64,000 nt of DNA from Zantedeschia hybrid cultivar (taxonomy: Eukaryota > Streptophyta > Magnoliopsida > Alismatales > Araceae). The notes under the pieces are model-generated. The model made no database searches. It was given only the letters and a program-made list of their open reading frames with translations, and was not told the origin of the DNA. This document shows positions 13,961 to 22,767 of the stretch, one piece after another (position 1 is the first letter of the stretch; every line of letters begins with the position of its first letter). The translations under genes were made by a program, and so were the position numbers. The DNA lies in contig JARZZO010000011.1 in assembly GCA_030544215.1 (NCBI GenBank), positions 7,116,001-7,180,000 on the forward strand, read 5' to 3'.

Positions 13961-16900
13961 CATATATATATACATACACACACTCTAGTGATCATTTACA
14001 TGCATTCATTTTTCTAGAGAAATACTACAAATAAAGAATTCACTATGGGATATCGATATCATGGACTAACGTCTTAAAGCCAACAACCATCTAAAGTATG
14101 CACAACTAGTAGGAGAAGGGGGGGGGGGGGCAACTCACCAATTCTTAAAAGTTTTGGGGCCGATAACCAAGTGAAGTACATATAGCAAGCACAACGTAAG
14201 GTGGGGGGGAGGGGGATAATTGCCCCTCCTCGGCTCCGCCACTGTTTATAGGCTCCACCCCATGGGAGCCAGCCAATGAGGAGATGCCAAGTGGCAGCCT
14301 TCTATTGGCTTGTCCCATGAGGGGGGGCTTACATGGCAGCCTCTTATAGGTCCACTTGATCTTGAAATCCATTAGTCCAAGTGTGGTTGACGTGGCATGA
14401 GTCGGCGATGATGAGGCGGTGAGGTGGCGATGAAGATACTCCATGTGTCAGATTGTAAGTGGACCACCTAACCAACTTGTGGGGTCCACAGCTTACATGG
14501 CAGCCTCTTATAGGTACACTTCATCTTGAATTCCATTGGTCCAAGTGTGGTTGACGTGGCATGGGTCAGCGATGATGAGGCGGTGAGGTGGCAATGAAGA
14601 TACTCCATGTGGCAGATTGTAAGTGGACCACCTAACCAATTTGTGGGGTCCACAGCTGATAGAAGTGGCTGAGGATGTACTGTAGAAATCTGTGCCACGG
14701 GTAAGATGGGCCAGCAGGCCCTTTAGCGGGCGGCACACTTGGGGTCTGCTGCCAACAAGGGCAGGGGGTGGGGGGTTTGAAGTTTTTTGGTTTTTTGGGC
14801 CCCAAACCTGTGGTTTTTCTGATTTTTTTAAAGAATTTCTATAAATTTCCAAAGATTTGGTGGCAAAGAACCCTCATACCCTCCCATTATTTTGTAAACA
14901 AGAGGCTATATTTGGCATTTATCGGGCACTGAGAATTTTATTTCACCACCTACCCATACTCAATCCAAGAGATATTTTGTGTATTATGTTCAACTATTGA
15001 AAATAAGCTACCTAATTTATGCCGAAGCAGAACTCTGATATCTGTAATCAATCCCGAACATATAACTGATATACAGATAGAGAGAACAGACTACCCGGAA
15101 TGGAGTGGCAGGAGTCTTATGGCACTAGGCTGCCTCTTTTTTTTGGAAAATAGGCTGTCATCATCGATTCTTTTTTTCCAGAACAGGAAACCTGGTGGAC
15201 AAATGTCTATGGTGTCTTTTTTAAACTGCCATTGCTGCTGTTCTTCTCTTCCTCACTTTCTTTAAAAGCCCATGACACATGGATGATGGATGGCAGTACT
15301 GGTACCGGTACCGGTATTGGTGGGTACCAGTACCGATACGTACCGGTTGGTACCGGCCCAGTATCGACCGGTATCGGCCGATACCCTTTACAGGGGTGGT
15401 ACCGGTGCCGGCCGATACCGGTACATACTGGCGGTATCGGCCGGCAACCATGGCATGGCATGAACTGCATCACATGGCCTGACAATAGCTAAGGTCATGC
15501 ATGTACTTCTGAGTACCTGCAGACATGGCATCATTTTCAATGTGCATTTTATTGCATTGTACATGGACTAAATAACTTTAGAGGTCAAGATGCTTTTGGC
15601 TGGGTCAGTTTGTGCCTCGAATTGTTTAAATTTCTTAGTCCTTAAATAACCATGTTTTCTCTTGTCTGCTACAAAGTTTAAAGGATTCTGAGGGTTGTCT
15701 CCCTCTGAACATAAGACATGCGTACCAGTGTAGTCATTCCCCCAGGAAACTAGCTTTCAAGGGCTTGCAGTAGTCCTTTTTGTTTTTTAAAGCTTCCATT
15801 ACCCATGAAAATCTCCAATTCATGGGTTGACATCAGGTTGACATAGGGCCATAAACTTCTCCAAAGTCATTTTTTAAATGTGGATAACGACTGATCTATG
15901 AATGTTGGGTCGTGTTCTATGATTGTTATCATGACTTACATGTGTGAACCTATTGTCAAATTGGTTTTGTTGAAGTTTGCATGATCAAGACTCTGGGACC
16001 TTAGTATATATTATTACTCCCTAATTGACATTCTCTCTGGTTTAATAATAATTTCAGTAGCTCCTTTGACATTCCTCAGAGGGCAAGCCACTGGCTGGAG
16101 AATTGGCCTAGAGCATCAGGTGTGGATAGGACACACCTCTCTCTGGTGCAGAAAACTAAAAGATGGCACCTGTTCATTAGTTAAGACATCCTCTATATCT
16201 GCAACCTTGGTTGGGATCCTTATTTTGGGATGAAGCCTTCTTCGTTTCCTTTCTCTCTGCCTTTTGCACTGTCGTTTTGCTTTCTCTATTTTGGAAATGC
16301 TTCTGGGATGAGATCCCAGGTTCATCTGGAAGTGAGAGAAACCCTTTATTGGGTTGTTGGCCTGTTCTTGTTAATGAAATATGACTGTCATCTTTGGCCC
16401 TAGTGTCATGACCCTTTTGATAGTATTGCCTAGTAACTGGCATAAGGTTTGGGCACATCCTAGTGCAACTGTATCTATGATCCTAGGCCCTCATAAGGAT
16501 TCTGTATTATTGTTGCAGTGATCTTGTGGTTTTCATTTGCCCAAGTTCATACTTTATTGTCTGCTTAGCTCTATTAGAACAACTTTCCCGTATTGGTGCA
16601 AGGCTTTCTCCATAAGATATGCCTGTGGCATGTGCAAGCATTGATCAATACTTCAGGTAGATTCTACTAATTTTTGATGTCAACACTTTGGCGTAATGCT
16701 GCCACCTTTTTATGTCAAGATGAATGAGCAACTCATCCTTGTATTAAGTTTCAACATCTAAATTTAGTTTCTTTGCACCTGCTACAATGCTATTTGATAA
16801 TAGCCACATTATTAAAAGCTTGCATCCCTATTTCACAGGTCTGTTTCCATAGATATAGGCACTGGAAAAGTGTAGAGAAGATCCAGAGAAAGAACATGAA

Positions 16901-19761
16901 ATATGAGAGAGGAATTGTCAGGAAACCAATGTGAAATACCTAACCGATGGTTACGAGGCATCATCCATGTCAACCTAGGTTTTCTCATAGTTTTCGTTGT
17001 TTCACTTGCGGTGTGCTTTCCTCATTATTATACACATTTTCCTCGCCTGCTCTTGTATTGTTACATGTTTACTGAATTCTCTTTATCATTAAAATTAAAA
17101 TGCCAGTTCATTTAACTTTTCTTTACATTATGTCTGTAAAAAAAATGTCTCCTGTATTTATTCCATCTTCTATTTGGAACTCTGGATGGTTGTTTTTTAT
17201 TCTCTCTAAGTCTTGTATCACTCTACTGGTCCTTCGCCTATGCAGAGAGCTGGAATCAATGCTTTGTGATGCAGTACGTCCCACAATTCCCGCAAGATTG
17301 TACATGGCGTTGAAAGGCCCTGCATTCCACGAGTACATATCCTTCTTGAGTTGCATGTCAAAGTCTGAGAATTCTCGCCTGGCAGACAACAAAGATCATT
17401 TTTGTAGGCATCAAAGGTAAATCCTCTATGTTGTTATGTATAATTTTTCTTGTAGATAGACTTCCAAACAAGGAAAGATTAGGGATCGAGCACAGATCGA
17501 CCCGATCCAGACCGATTGGTTCGGCCGATCCAATTTGATCCCGAACTGATCCGGTCTGATCCCCTTCTCCCTTATATAAATTATGAGGGTTCAGAAAAAA
17601 AAATGTGTAAAAAATCTTTTAAAAAGTACCAATGATTATCTTTATTTGAACCTTGATTTCTTCACTTTACCTTGCTATCTAAGTCAACTCTATCTTGTTT
17701 CCCTAGTAATTGGTCTCTCTATAACGCACACTCTCTCCCTATCTTTCATCTTTAAAATTTTATTTCTTTTACTCTTTTTTTCCCTTTTCTTATATACATT
17801 AATATTAACGGTTCTCAAGAGTAAATAAAATCAATACGTTTATCAATTTGTGTTTTAGAAGAAAATTAAGAAATATGTACCGTTCTTTTTTTTTTATGTT
17901 GATAATTATCTGGCTTTGGATATAAACGATAATAACAATATTGAAATTTAATGAAATTTTTTAGCAATGGTTAGAATACATACCTCTTTGGTGTCAGTAC
18001 TATATTTTCATAATACAAGATAAGATCATACATTGCTAAAATATCATATGATGTATTATGAGAATGTAGCTTTAACACCAAACAGAGTACATATTCTAGT
18101 CATTGATAAAAAAATTTCAGTACTCTTATTGTCGTTTATATTAGGAACCATATAGTTTTCAATAGAAAAAAATGTGCATGTTTCTTAATTTTCTTCTAAA
18201 GCACAACTTAATATTATTTACTATTGAGGATTGTTAATACTAATATATCTAAAGGAAGAAAAAAAAGAGCAAGAAAGAGATTGTTATAGAGTGTGTTCTA
18301 GAAAGACAATTTACTAAAAAAAACATCTTGAAGAATCCACTTGATCGTTGTAGAGTGTGACTTCTCATAAACAAGTCGATAGAAAAGAGAGTTTAGACTT
18401 TAGACTTAGACTTTAGAGAGAGAAAATATCGAGAGGGAGAGAAACATTAATTAGATAAAAAAAAATAGGGAAAGGGAGAGATTAATTAGATAGAAAAATT
18501 TGGAGAGAGGGAGAAATATTAAAGAGATAGAAAACACTTAGAGAGAGGGAGAGAAATATTAATTAGGTAGAAAAAATTTGGAGGGAGGATGATATTAATT
18601 AGATAGGAAAATTTAGAAAGGGAGAAATATTAATTACATAGAAAAAATCTAGAGAGAGGGAGAGAAATATTAATGACAGAAAATATTGTGAGAGAGGGAG
18701 AGAAATATTAAATTAGTAATTGGATAGAAAAAAAAACTTAGAGAAAGAGGGAGAAAATAGTTAGAGAGAGAGAGGGAAGAGATAGAGAGGAGGGCACTTG
18801 GGGGTATGGGGTGGAAAGTGCCTTGGGGGGTTTATGTAGACCCCCTAAGGCCTGAACTGGCCATTAGCAGCACTGCTAGTTTGAAGCTAACCATTGGGGG
18901 CGGGATCGGGCGATCTGCACCGATCCCATCCAATCCTTCCGATCTTGGTCTAGGACTGGAGGATCGGGGACTGGAGCTGACCGGCCTGAAATTGATTAGA
19001 TCAGTCGGTCTGATTCAATCCTTGTCGATCCGGCACACCTTGCTTCCATATGTGGTCATGCAGTGTGTGAGCGGGGCCCAAGTGTTTTAGCCCCACGAAC
19101 ATGTGAATTTTACACCCGGTGATTCACTGTGATTGAAAAGTTGATGCCAAACTATATATGTTTTCTTTTTTGAGATGAGATACTACTCGCAGGAAACCCT
19201 GGCAGAGGCTGGGGGCAGCTCCTGGGCCATACATCCAAGTATATTAGATAAATTGGCTGAAGTCGAGGGCAGCTTTTGGGTTACACACCTAAGTATACTG
19301 GTTAAATTGCCCAGCACGTGGAAGAGGGGAAAGGGGCCGTCACGATGCAGGGACTCTAATCCATGACTTGTAGTAATTTAATCCGTCGTAGGCCGGGGCC
19401 TATCCACTATGCCATTCACCTGTCCTCATCAAACTGTGTATGTTATATAAAGAAGAGTAATGCTTGCTGCACCGCTATAAAGAATCTGTGAAAAAATTTT
19501 CATTGATGAATGAGGGTGACTATTGTTAGGTGTAAGCTAGATGACTACACCATCCTACTGTGAATTAGCCATCTTGAACTTGTAAAGCTGATGGTCTTAT
19601 TGGTTTGATGATCTTCTATGTTTACATCCTGATTTCTTGCATTGGTTTGCAGAGTGCGGGCTTCTCGCCACTATTTGAGATCCCTCCCGTTTGTGATGAC
19701 CCCTGAAGATGTAGCACTCTTGGCTGGATACGGCTGCTTTGGTGAGGTAGATTTCAGATGA
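892..19761 (+). CDS. ATAD5: ATAD5/Elg1-like AAA+ clamp-unloader large subunit, C-terminal two-thirds, 8 exons
   Basis: Spliced gene: join(892-974, 1906-2216, 2370-2461, 2539-2668, 4097-5283, 6216-6520, 17246-17416, 19653-19761). Every junction is GT/AG and the phases fit, giving 2,388 bases, 795 codons plus TGA. The family forms an RFC-like complex with RFC2-5 in the nucleus and removes PCNA from DNA after replication. Seen here: the post-Walker-A segment (NTSDERNGAHIKQKFGES), Walker B (FLFEDVDAVFDED), a sensor-1 type strand (RPIILTTN), the helical lid segment (GDIRKTILLLQFWCQG), then a long variable Ser/Asp-rich exon and a conserved tail (SSSWYDDHLEMA, ARLYMALKGPAFHEY). The Walker A exon is outside the window. 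RFC1 is the nearest alternative; the C-terminal blocks and missing BRCT context favour ATAD5. Introns run from 70 bp to 10.7 kb. No stop or frameshift is seen, so the gene looks functional. Confidence 0.82.
1391..1471. repeat. Two-copy 47-bp tandem duplication
   Basis: GTAGTAAAGTCCTGCAACC is followed by AGTTTCAGGCTG and a poly-T run, and the whole unit occurs twice with a 47-bp period. It lies in the intron before the Walker B exon. Confidence 0.75.
1906..2216 (+). CDS. ATAD5: ATAD5-like exon: Walker B and sensor 1
   Basis: Preceded by TTTCAG and followed by GTAAGC. Carries the Walker B block FLFEDVDAVFDED, with the acidic pair that coordinates Mg and activates water in AAA+ ATPases, then KRPIILTTN, the sensor-1 strand. 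The first part (residues about 28-85 of the visible protein) is a variable linker typical of the ATAD5 branch. Confidence 0.87.
2370..2461 (+). CDS. ATAD5: ATAD5-like exon: end of ATPase core
   Basis: Starts after CCATTAG, ends before GTATGA. Joined to the previous exon it reads NSKNPILPRALNKLVVDF, the usual sequence after sensor 1 where the clamp-loader core passes to the lid domain. Confidence 0.82.
2539..2668 (+). CDS. ATAD5: ATAD5-like exon: lid domain helices
   Basis: Starts after CACCAG, ends before GTTTGT in phase 1. LLLEHLIRSCQGDIRKTILL contains the Gly-Asp-Ile-Arg motif of the sensor-2 helix in RFC-type ATPases, followed by LQFWCQGGRG. Confidence 0.83.
2669..4096 (+). other. Intron with a small hAT-like element, no gene
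   Basis: The only structure recognised is the short inverted-repeat element at 2781-3047. The remainder is unique-looking AT-rich intron. Confidence 0.6.
2781..3047. mobile_element. Small non-autonomous hAT-like element (MITE)
   Basis: The left end TAGGATGCAAATGGC and the right end (reverse complement TAGGGATGTAAATGGG) form imperfect terminal inverted repeats of a common plant hAT MITE type. The flanking octamers gtctgcaa and gtccacag match only partly, so the target duplication is old or mis-set by a base or two. Confidence 0.45.
4097..5283 (+). CDS. ATAD5: ATAD5-like exon: large variable exon
   Basis: The largest exon, 395 codons. It begins after ATCTAG in phase 1 with YSPLLFDLDAAHWVITNIIP, a conserved start of the post-AAA collar region, then runs through a Ser/Asp/Glu-rich, poorly conserved stretch and returns to a helical end (TKILDLASGLTDLISEADIL). 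It ends before GTAAGA in phase 0. Confidence 0.85.
5284..6215 (+). other. Intron, nothing identified
   Basis: A poly-T tract and moderately GC-rich sequence near 5600-5800, but no recognisable repeat ends or coding signal. Confidence 0.5.
6216..6520 (+). CDS. ATAD5: ATAD5-like exon: conserved C-terminal block
   Basis: Begins after TGGCAG. IPFDETCSSSWYDDHLEMA and FAQHGFCLYA form the best conserved C-terminal block of plant ATAD5-like proteins. It ends GGA-AG before GTATAC in phase 2, which fits the exon 10.7 kb downstream at 17246 exactly. Confidence 0.82.
6521..9821 (+). other. First part of 10.7-kb intron: degenerate repeat-rich DNA
   Basis: From about 7200 to 8060 short phrases such as GGTAATTTT, GGGTATTTT and TTTTTACTG recur every few tens of bases. 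From 8580 to 9180 there are G- and C-runs and ACCGGT palindromes. A minus-strand TATA-like CCTATAAATAGG near 8570 hints at an old LTR, but I could not set LTR ends or a target duplication. Confidence 0.45.
8735..8860. repeat. G-run and ACCGGT palindrome cluster
   Basis: Several copies of CACCGGT/ACCGGT alternate with runs of five to twelve G, for example CCCCCACCGGTTGGGGGG. The strand could form hairpins or G-quadruplexes. It is probably part of a transposon, not a coding region. Confidence 0.6.
9822..11101. mobile_element. Non-autonomous Mutator-like element (MULE)
   Basis: Perfect 17-bp terminal inverted repeats ATAGTTGTCAAGGCGCC, extended by a GC-rich subterminal region full of GGCGCC and TAAGCGC units, and a 10-bp target duplication ggatagtggc at 9812-9821 and 11102-11111. 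Duplications of 9-11 bp with long GC-rich ends fit Mutator-like elements. The interior holds long GT/GA microsatellites (about 10110-10600) and no transposase. Confidence 0.85.
10110..10590. repeat. (GT)n/(GA)n microsatellite cluster
   Basis: Long runs of TG and AG dinucleotides inside the Mutator-like element. Translations of this stretch are low-complexity Ser/Leu/His/Thr strings and are not genes. Confidence 0.85.
11112..13415 (+). other. Intron with possible LTR-retrotransposon remnants
   Basis: 11112-12200 shows nothing. From about 12420 to 13400 the sequence looks like retroelement debris: a purine-rich AGCTTGAGGGGGAAC near 13036 resembles a polypurine tract, repeated TTTTGGGTGTG/TACTTGGGTGCG phrases occur at 13230-13300, and a minus-strand CCTATAAATACC lies at about 13405. 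No protein domain is recognisable. Confidence 0.35.
13416..14244. mobile_element. Non-autonomous hAT element with CAGTGGCGGAGCC ends
   Basis: The left end CAGTGGCGGAGCCAG and right end CGGCTCCGCCACTG are inverted repeats, and the flanking 8 bp tttatagg are identical at 13408-13415 and 14245-14252, the hAT hallmark. The 829-bp interior has G-runs and a TG/TA microsatellite (13926-13982) but no transposase. It has split an older repeat whose halves (GGTATTTATAGG and CTCCACCCCATGGG) rejoin on removal. Confidence 0.88.
14327..14654. repeat. 164-bp tandem duplication, two copies
   Basis: Two adjacent units starting GCTTACATGGCAGCCTC and ending GGGGTCCACA, period 164 bp, with few mismatches. They sit in the older repeat interrupted by the hAT element just upstream. 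Confidence 0.85.
15278..15452. mobile_element. Small hAT-type MITE rich in GGTACC/CCGG palindromes
   Basis: Interior built of GGTACCGGTA-like units, ends CATGG...GGCAGTAC and CCGGCAACCATG. The 8-bp flanks ccatgaca and gcatggca agree at six positions. It belongs to the same family as the elements at 41560, 59661 and 60939. Confidence 0.6.
15453..17245 (+). other. End of 10.7-kb intron, nothing identified
   Basis: No recognisable repeat ends or exon. A short open stretch near 16058 was considered and rejected because the phase does not fit. Confidence 0.5.
17246..17416 (+). CDS. ATAD5: ATAD5-like exon 7
   Basis: Starts after TATGCAG. The first base completes the AGA codon begun at 6520, giving SLGRELESMLCDAVRPTIPA followed by RLYMALKGPAFHEYISFLS, a conserved block of the family. 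It ends before GTAAAT in phase 2. Confidence 0.82.
17469..19042. mobile_element. Non-autonomous hAT-type element, 1.57 kb
   Basis: Ends CAAGGAAAGATTAGGGATC and GGCACACCTTG, flanks cttccaaa and cttccata (7 of 8). Both ends have GATCCGATC-rich subterminal DNA. The interior includes a degenerate minisatellite of GAGAGAAATATTAATTAG-like units. It sits in the last intron of the ATAD5-like gene. Confidence 0.72.
18405..18790. repeat. Degenerate minisatellite, GA-rich
   Basis: Units resembling AGAGGGAGAGAAATATTAAT followed by TAGATAGAAAAA repeat about eight to ten times with roughly 35-45-bp spacing inside the surrounding hAT-type element. Confidence 0.6.
19163..19430 (-). mobile_element. tRNA-derived SINE, minus strand
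   Basis: Same family as the element at 40675 (shared GGAAACCCTGGCAG and CAAGTATA phrases). On the minus strand the right end reads like a degenerate tRNA with an A-box-like TGGCATAGTGG. Flanks aaactatatatgtt (19149-19162) and aaactgtgtatgtt (19431-19444) agree at 12 of 14 positions. Confidence 0.6.
19653..19761 (+). CDS. ATAD5: ATAD5-like last exon and stop
   Basis: Begins after GTTTGCAG. RVRASRHYLRSLPFVMTPED is the conserved end of the family, then a short tail ending VDFR and TGA at 19759-19761. Confidence 0.83.
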
Positions 19762-20110
19762 ATGAGGATCCATCCGGGAGACTGACTGTTTTGCACACAT
19801 CTGACCTGTAGCCTACCAGGATTGATGAACAGACGGAATTGACCTGAATGGGAAGCAGCCAGAAGGAACTGGAGAAGCCTGGAGTAACGGCTCACGGTCC
19901 ACTGGATGCACCAGCCTCAGGATTTTTGCAGATTCTGCATTGCACTATGAAAGAGATGAGAGCATCATCATCAAGAAATTTAGTACCAAATTTTGGTATC
20001 CTAGTCGTGGTTAATGCTGCTTGGTAATGGGAAGTATCGGCTCGCTTGTATATGAAAATGATTCTGTTTGTGATTATTAAAAAGTGTTATTTATTGAATT
20101 AATTGTGCCA
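19762..20110 (+). other. Probable 3' UTR of the ATAD5-like gene
   Basis: Follows the stop codon. TTATTAAAAAGTGTTATTTATTG near 20073-20096 could hold the polyadenylation region, but no canonical AATAAA is present, so the end is approximate. Confidence 0.35.
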
Positions 20111-20842
20111 GGAACACTTCATTCGTCACCTGTCCTGGCTTGTAAAGTTTCACTTGGATGTGCTAGCCAATCGACGACAAAACCAAGAGGTGGGCGAATT
20201 GGATCTTGCAAAAATTAAATCTGATTGCAACTTGCAAGGTTTATGATAAAACAAAGCTACTAGGATTGTAAACCATATCGAGGGTATGGTTTTAAGTTAT
20301 AAAGATGGTTGCAGTACTCTTTTCCTTCTTTTTCTCCTAATTTGCGCGAGTTGGGGAATTTACATTGTCTCCCTCGATCCAGCCACTCTTCTAATCAAAC
20401 TAGATCTTCTGAACTTCATTTTAACGTATAAATCGACAAGATAAAAATTAAGTCCAAATAATCTCATATTGGTTATTCCTTAATTTCAAAGGATGAAGTC
20501 CCGTTGGAATCCCCATTCAGTCTTAATTTGAAAAAAATTGTCTTTATTGGCAGAAGAAAAAGGAATTTATTCAGAAAAGCAAGTGAAATGTTTGCAATTT
20601 ATATTCGATGTAGTTATAACTGATCATTAGGATACCTCAGGTTTTGCTGAACAGCGAGCGGTGCAATCAAATGCGTTGTAATCTCCCATAAACGTCGTAC
20701 CTCTCAGGGAAATCGTTGCGTTGACAGCCCGGGAATCTGGGGCCATAAATGTAAACCTATTTCTTTTGCTTTACGCATATTGGGATCTTTATTTTAACTT
20801 GCTCGTGACCATCGTCAGTGTCTTTTTTTTTAAGGGATTTTC

Positions 20843-21632
20843 CCATGTATACTCTTAAAACATACATATTTTCACTGTAGTTCTAACTTTCACACTATTT
20901 TTAATACCTCTGATATTTCAGAACTGTTGCTATGCCCCTTGGTGAAAATATCATTAAAATAAATCTATAGATTTTGCATATATATTCTTAAACTTACTAA
21001 TATTTTATACGTACACCCTTAAACAGTAGCGGACATAGCACTTATTTAGTGGGGTCACAAAATTCCACTAGACTTTCCAAAGTTCTTTAGTGGGCTTAGG
21101 CTCAGTGTAGATTTTAACTTACGTGTGACCTCATTGGCCCAGGCCTCGTGACCCTACTAGCCTAGGTTTCAGCCTAGCAAGGCTCCGGCAGTTCAGGAAA
21201 AATCTAAAATAACTTAAAATAAATATTTCTTATAGGTATCGAACTTGTGTCTTCTACATAGAAAATGAAACGACCAAACAACTAAGCCACTCTCTCTTAT
21301 TTAAATATTTAATTCTATTTTTTGATAACTTGCTTAACTTAATTCAAATTTTAAGAAAAAATGATTTTAATTGCCTAAAGAGGAGACGCCCTCACAGCAT
21401 TTAGAAACATACACAACGTGATAGATAGATTGTCTAAGTGACCTTACTAGATAAATTTTTTGCGTCCGCCACTGCCCTTAAGTTCACTATAATTTTATGT
21501 TTGTTCCTCTAATATTATGAAGATAGGACATAATCATAATATTTTGGAGATTTCAGGGGTATTAAAACTAATATGTAAGAGTTGAGGGTATAAATGTAAA
21601 TATAGTATTTTTTAGGAGCATACATCTCTTTA
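20843..21632. mobile_element. Long inverted-repeat MITE, split by a hAT element
   Basis: The segment about 20843-20940 is similar to the reverse complement of about 21535-21632 (ATGTATACTC against ATGTATGCTC, TTTTAATACC in both), so the two arms could fold into one stem. The hAT element at 21024-21474 has jumped into the loop side. Confidence 0.45.
21024..21474. mobile_element. Small hAT element with CAGTAGCGGAC ends
   Basis: Left end CAGTAGCGGAC, right end GTCCGCCACTG, an imperfect inverted repeat of the same type as the element at 13416. The 8-bp flanks cccttaaa and cccttaag differ at one base. Confidence 0.75.
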
Positions 21633-21992
21633 ATTTACTGAATCTATGAAAGACTTTCTTTTATCCTGCATATTTAGTCTTAATTCTATTAAACTTAAAT
21701 TTAATATTTTTTTTATTCTTTACCATCTATTCTCATTTTTAGAAGGGCTTATTTCTAAGGAAGAATAAGTTGCTTAGAGTCAACCTTAAATATACTAGTC
21801 ACAAAAAATTATTTTCAAATATAAACATTTACGGAGACTAAAATAAAAAGCCCATATTTTTTTTTCCCTTAACATTAACGTTCTTCTCTTGATTACAAAT
21901 TGGATTATGTCTCCTGATTACATTTCAGTTAGTGTCTAAGTTTACTATAAATGACAATTATATTTGTACAGACATAAAAGAAGATAGAAGGC

Positions 21993-22109
21993 CAAATTCC
22001 TTCTCACTTTTAATATGATAAAATTATAATTTATTATAAAAATAATTTATTATATTCTGTTAACGCCGTTTGATAATACTTTTCAGATGTAAAATTTGAC
22101 TACTATATT
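21993..22109. repeat. Left copy of 117-bp direct repeat flanking the plastid insert
   Basis: Matches 25043-25159 at 112 of 117 positions without gaps (constant offset of 3,050). Begins CAAATTCCTTCTCACTTTT and ends GACTACTATATT. Plastid sequence starts immediately to the right. Confidence 0.88.
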
Positions 22110-22121
22110 CTTTGTAGAAAT

Positions 22122-22194
22122 ACCTACTTAACTCAGTGGTTAGAGTATTGCTTTCATACGGCGATAGTCATTGATTCAAATCCAATAGTAGGTA
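22122..22194 (+). tRNA. trnM-CAU: Plastid-derived trnM-CAU copy (decayed)
   Basis: A 73-nt cloverleaf: acceptor arms ACCTACT/AGTAGGT pair, the anticodon loop is TTCATAC with CAT, and the T-arm loop is TTCAAAT. The variable region reads GCGATAGTC and the T stem ATTGA/CCAAT contains an A-C mismatch, consistent with G-to-A change since transfer. Unlikely to be a working nuclear tRNA. Confidence 0.85.
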
Positions 22195-22200
22195 GAACTT

Positions 22201-22239
22201 AACTTATTAGATCCCGGAATCGATGGGATCTAATAAGTT
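22201..22239. terminator. Perfect 15-bp hairpin between trnM and atpE
   Basis: AACTTATTAGATCCC, a 9-base loop, then GGGATCTAATAAGTT and a T-run. In plastids such hairpins downstream of a gene mark and protect the transcript 3' end. Here it is a relic within the nuclear insert, still a perfect stem. Confidence 0.7.
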
Positions 22240-22362
22240 TTTCTACTCATCTTCTTTTTTTTTTCGTTGTATTAGATTAGACTTAATTGTTTTCAATTGT
22301 CGGAATCAAAACATGTTGTCTAATAAAATAAAGAACTTCTTTTGATTGTTCCGATGCATCAA

Positions 22363-22767
22363 CTAGTCAGAAATAACATTGATAGCTTTTACTCGTATCT
22401 TAGCTCGTCTGAGAGCGAGATTCGCCTCAATTGCTTGTCTTTTACCTTCTGCTTTACTCAAGTTAGCTTCTGCTTTTTCAAGAGCTTGCTGAGCTTCTTG
22501 CGGATCAATGTCAGTACTTATTGCTGCATCATATCCTAAACTGGTGATCTCATTATTACCTATTCTAGCGAAACCCCCCATCAAAACCACCGTTCGCCAT
22601 TGGTCATTTAGGCGTATTCCCAAAAGATCTATATCTACAGTTGTGGCAATAGGGGCATGGTTTGGTAATACACCAATTTGGCCACTATTAGTAGATAAAA
22701 TGATTTCTTTCACTTCTGAATCCCAAATAATTCGCTTGGGGGTCAGTACACAAAGATTTAAGGTCAT
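22363..22767 (-). pseudogene. atpE: Plastid-derived atpE copy, open frame of 134 codons
   Basis: Epsilon subunit of the plastid ATP synthase, which sits in the central stalk of CF1. The full frame is open from MTLNLCVLTPKRIIWDSEV to a stop, the usual length. Conserved blocks LSTNSGQIGVLPNHAPI and GGFARIGNNEIT remain, but others are changed. Its ATG overlaps the atpB stop in the classic ATGA arrangement. It has no visible transit peptide or nuclear promoter and lies in a decayed insert, so I treat it as non-functional despite the intact frame. Confidence 0.85.

Noticed and set aside
16058..16170. Open stretch after TTTCAG that could be an ATAD5 exon
   Set aside because: Neither reading frame gives a matching phase on both sides, and the exon chain is complete without it.
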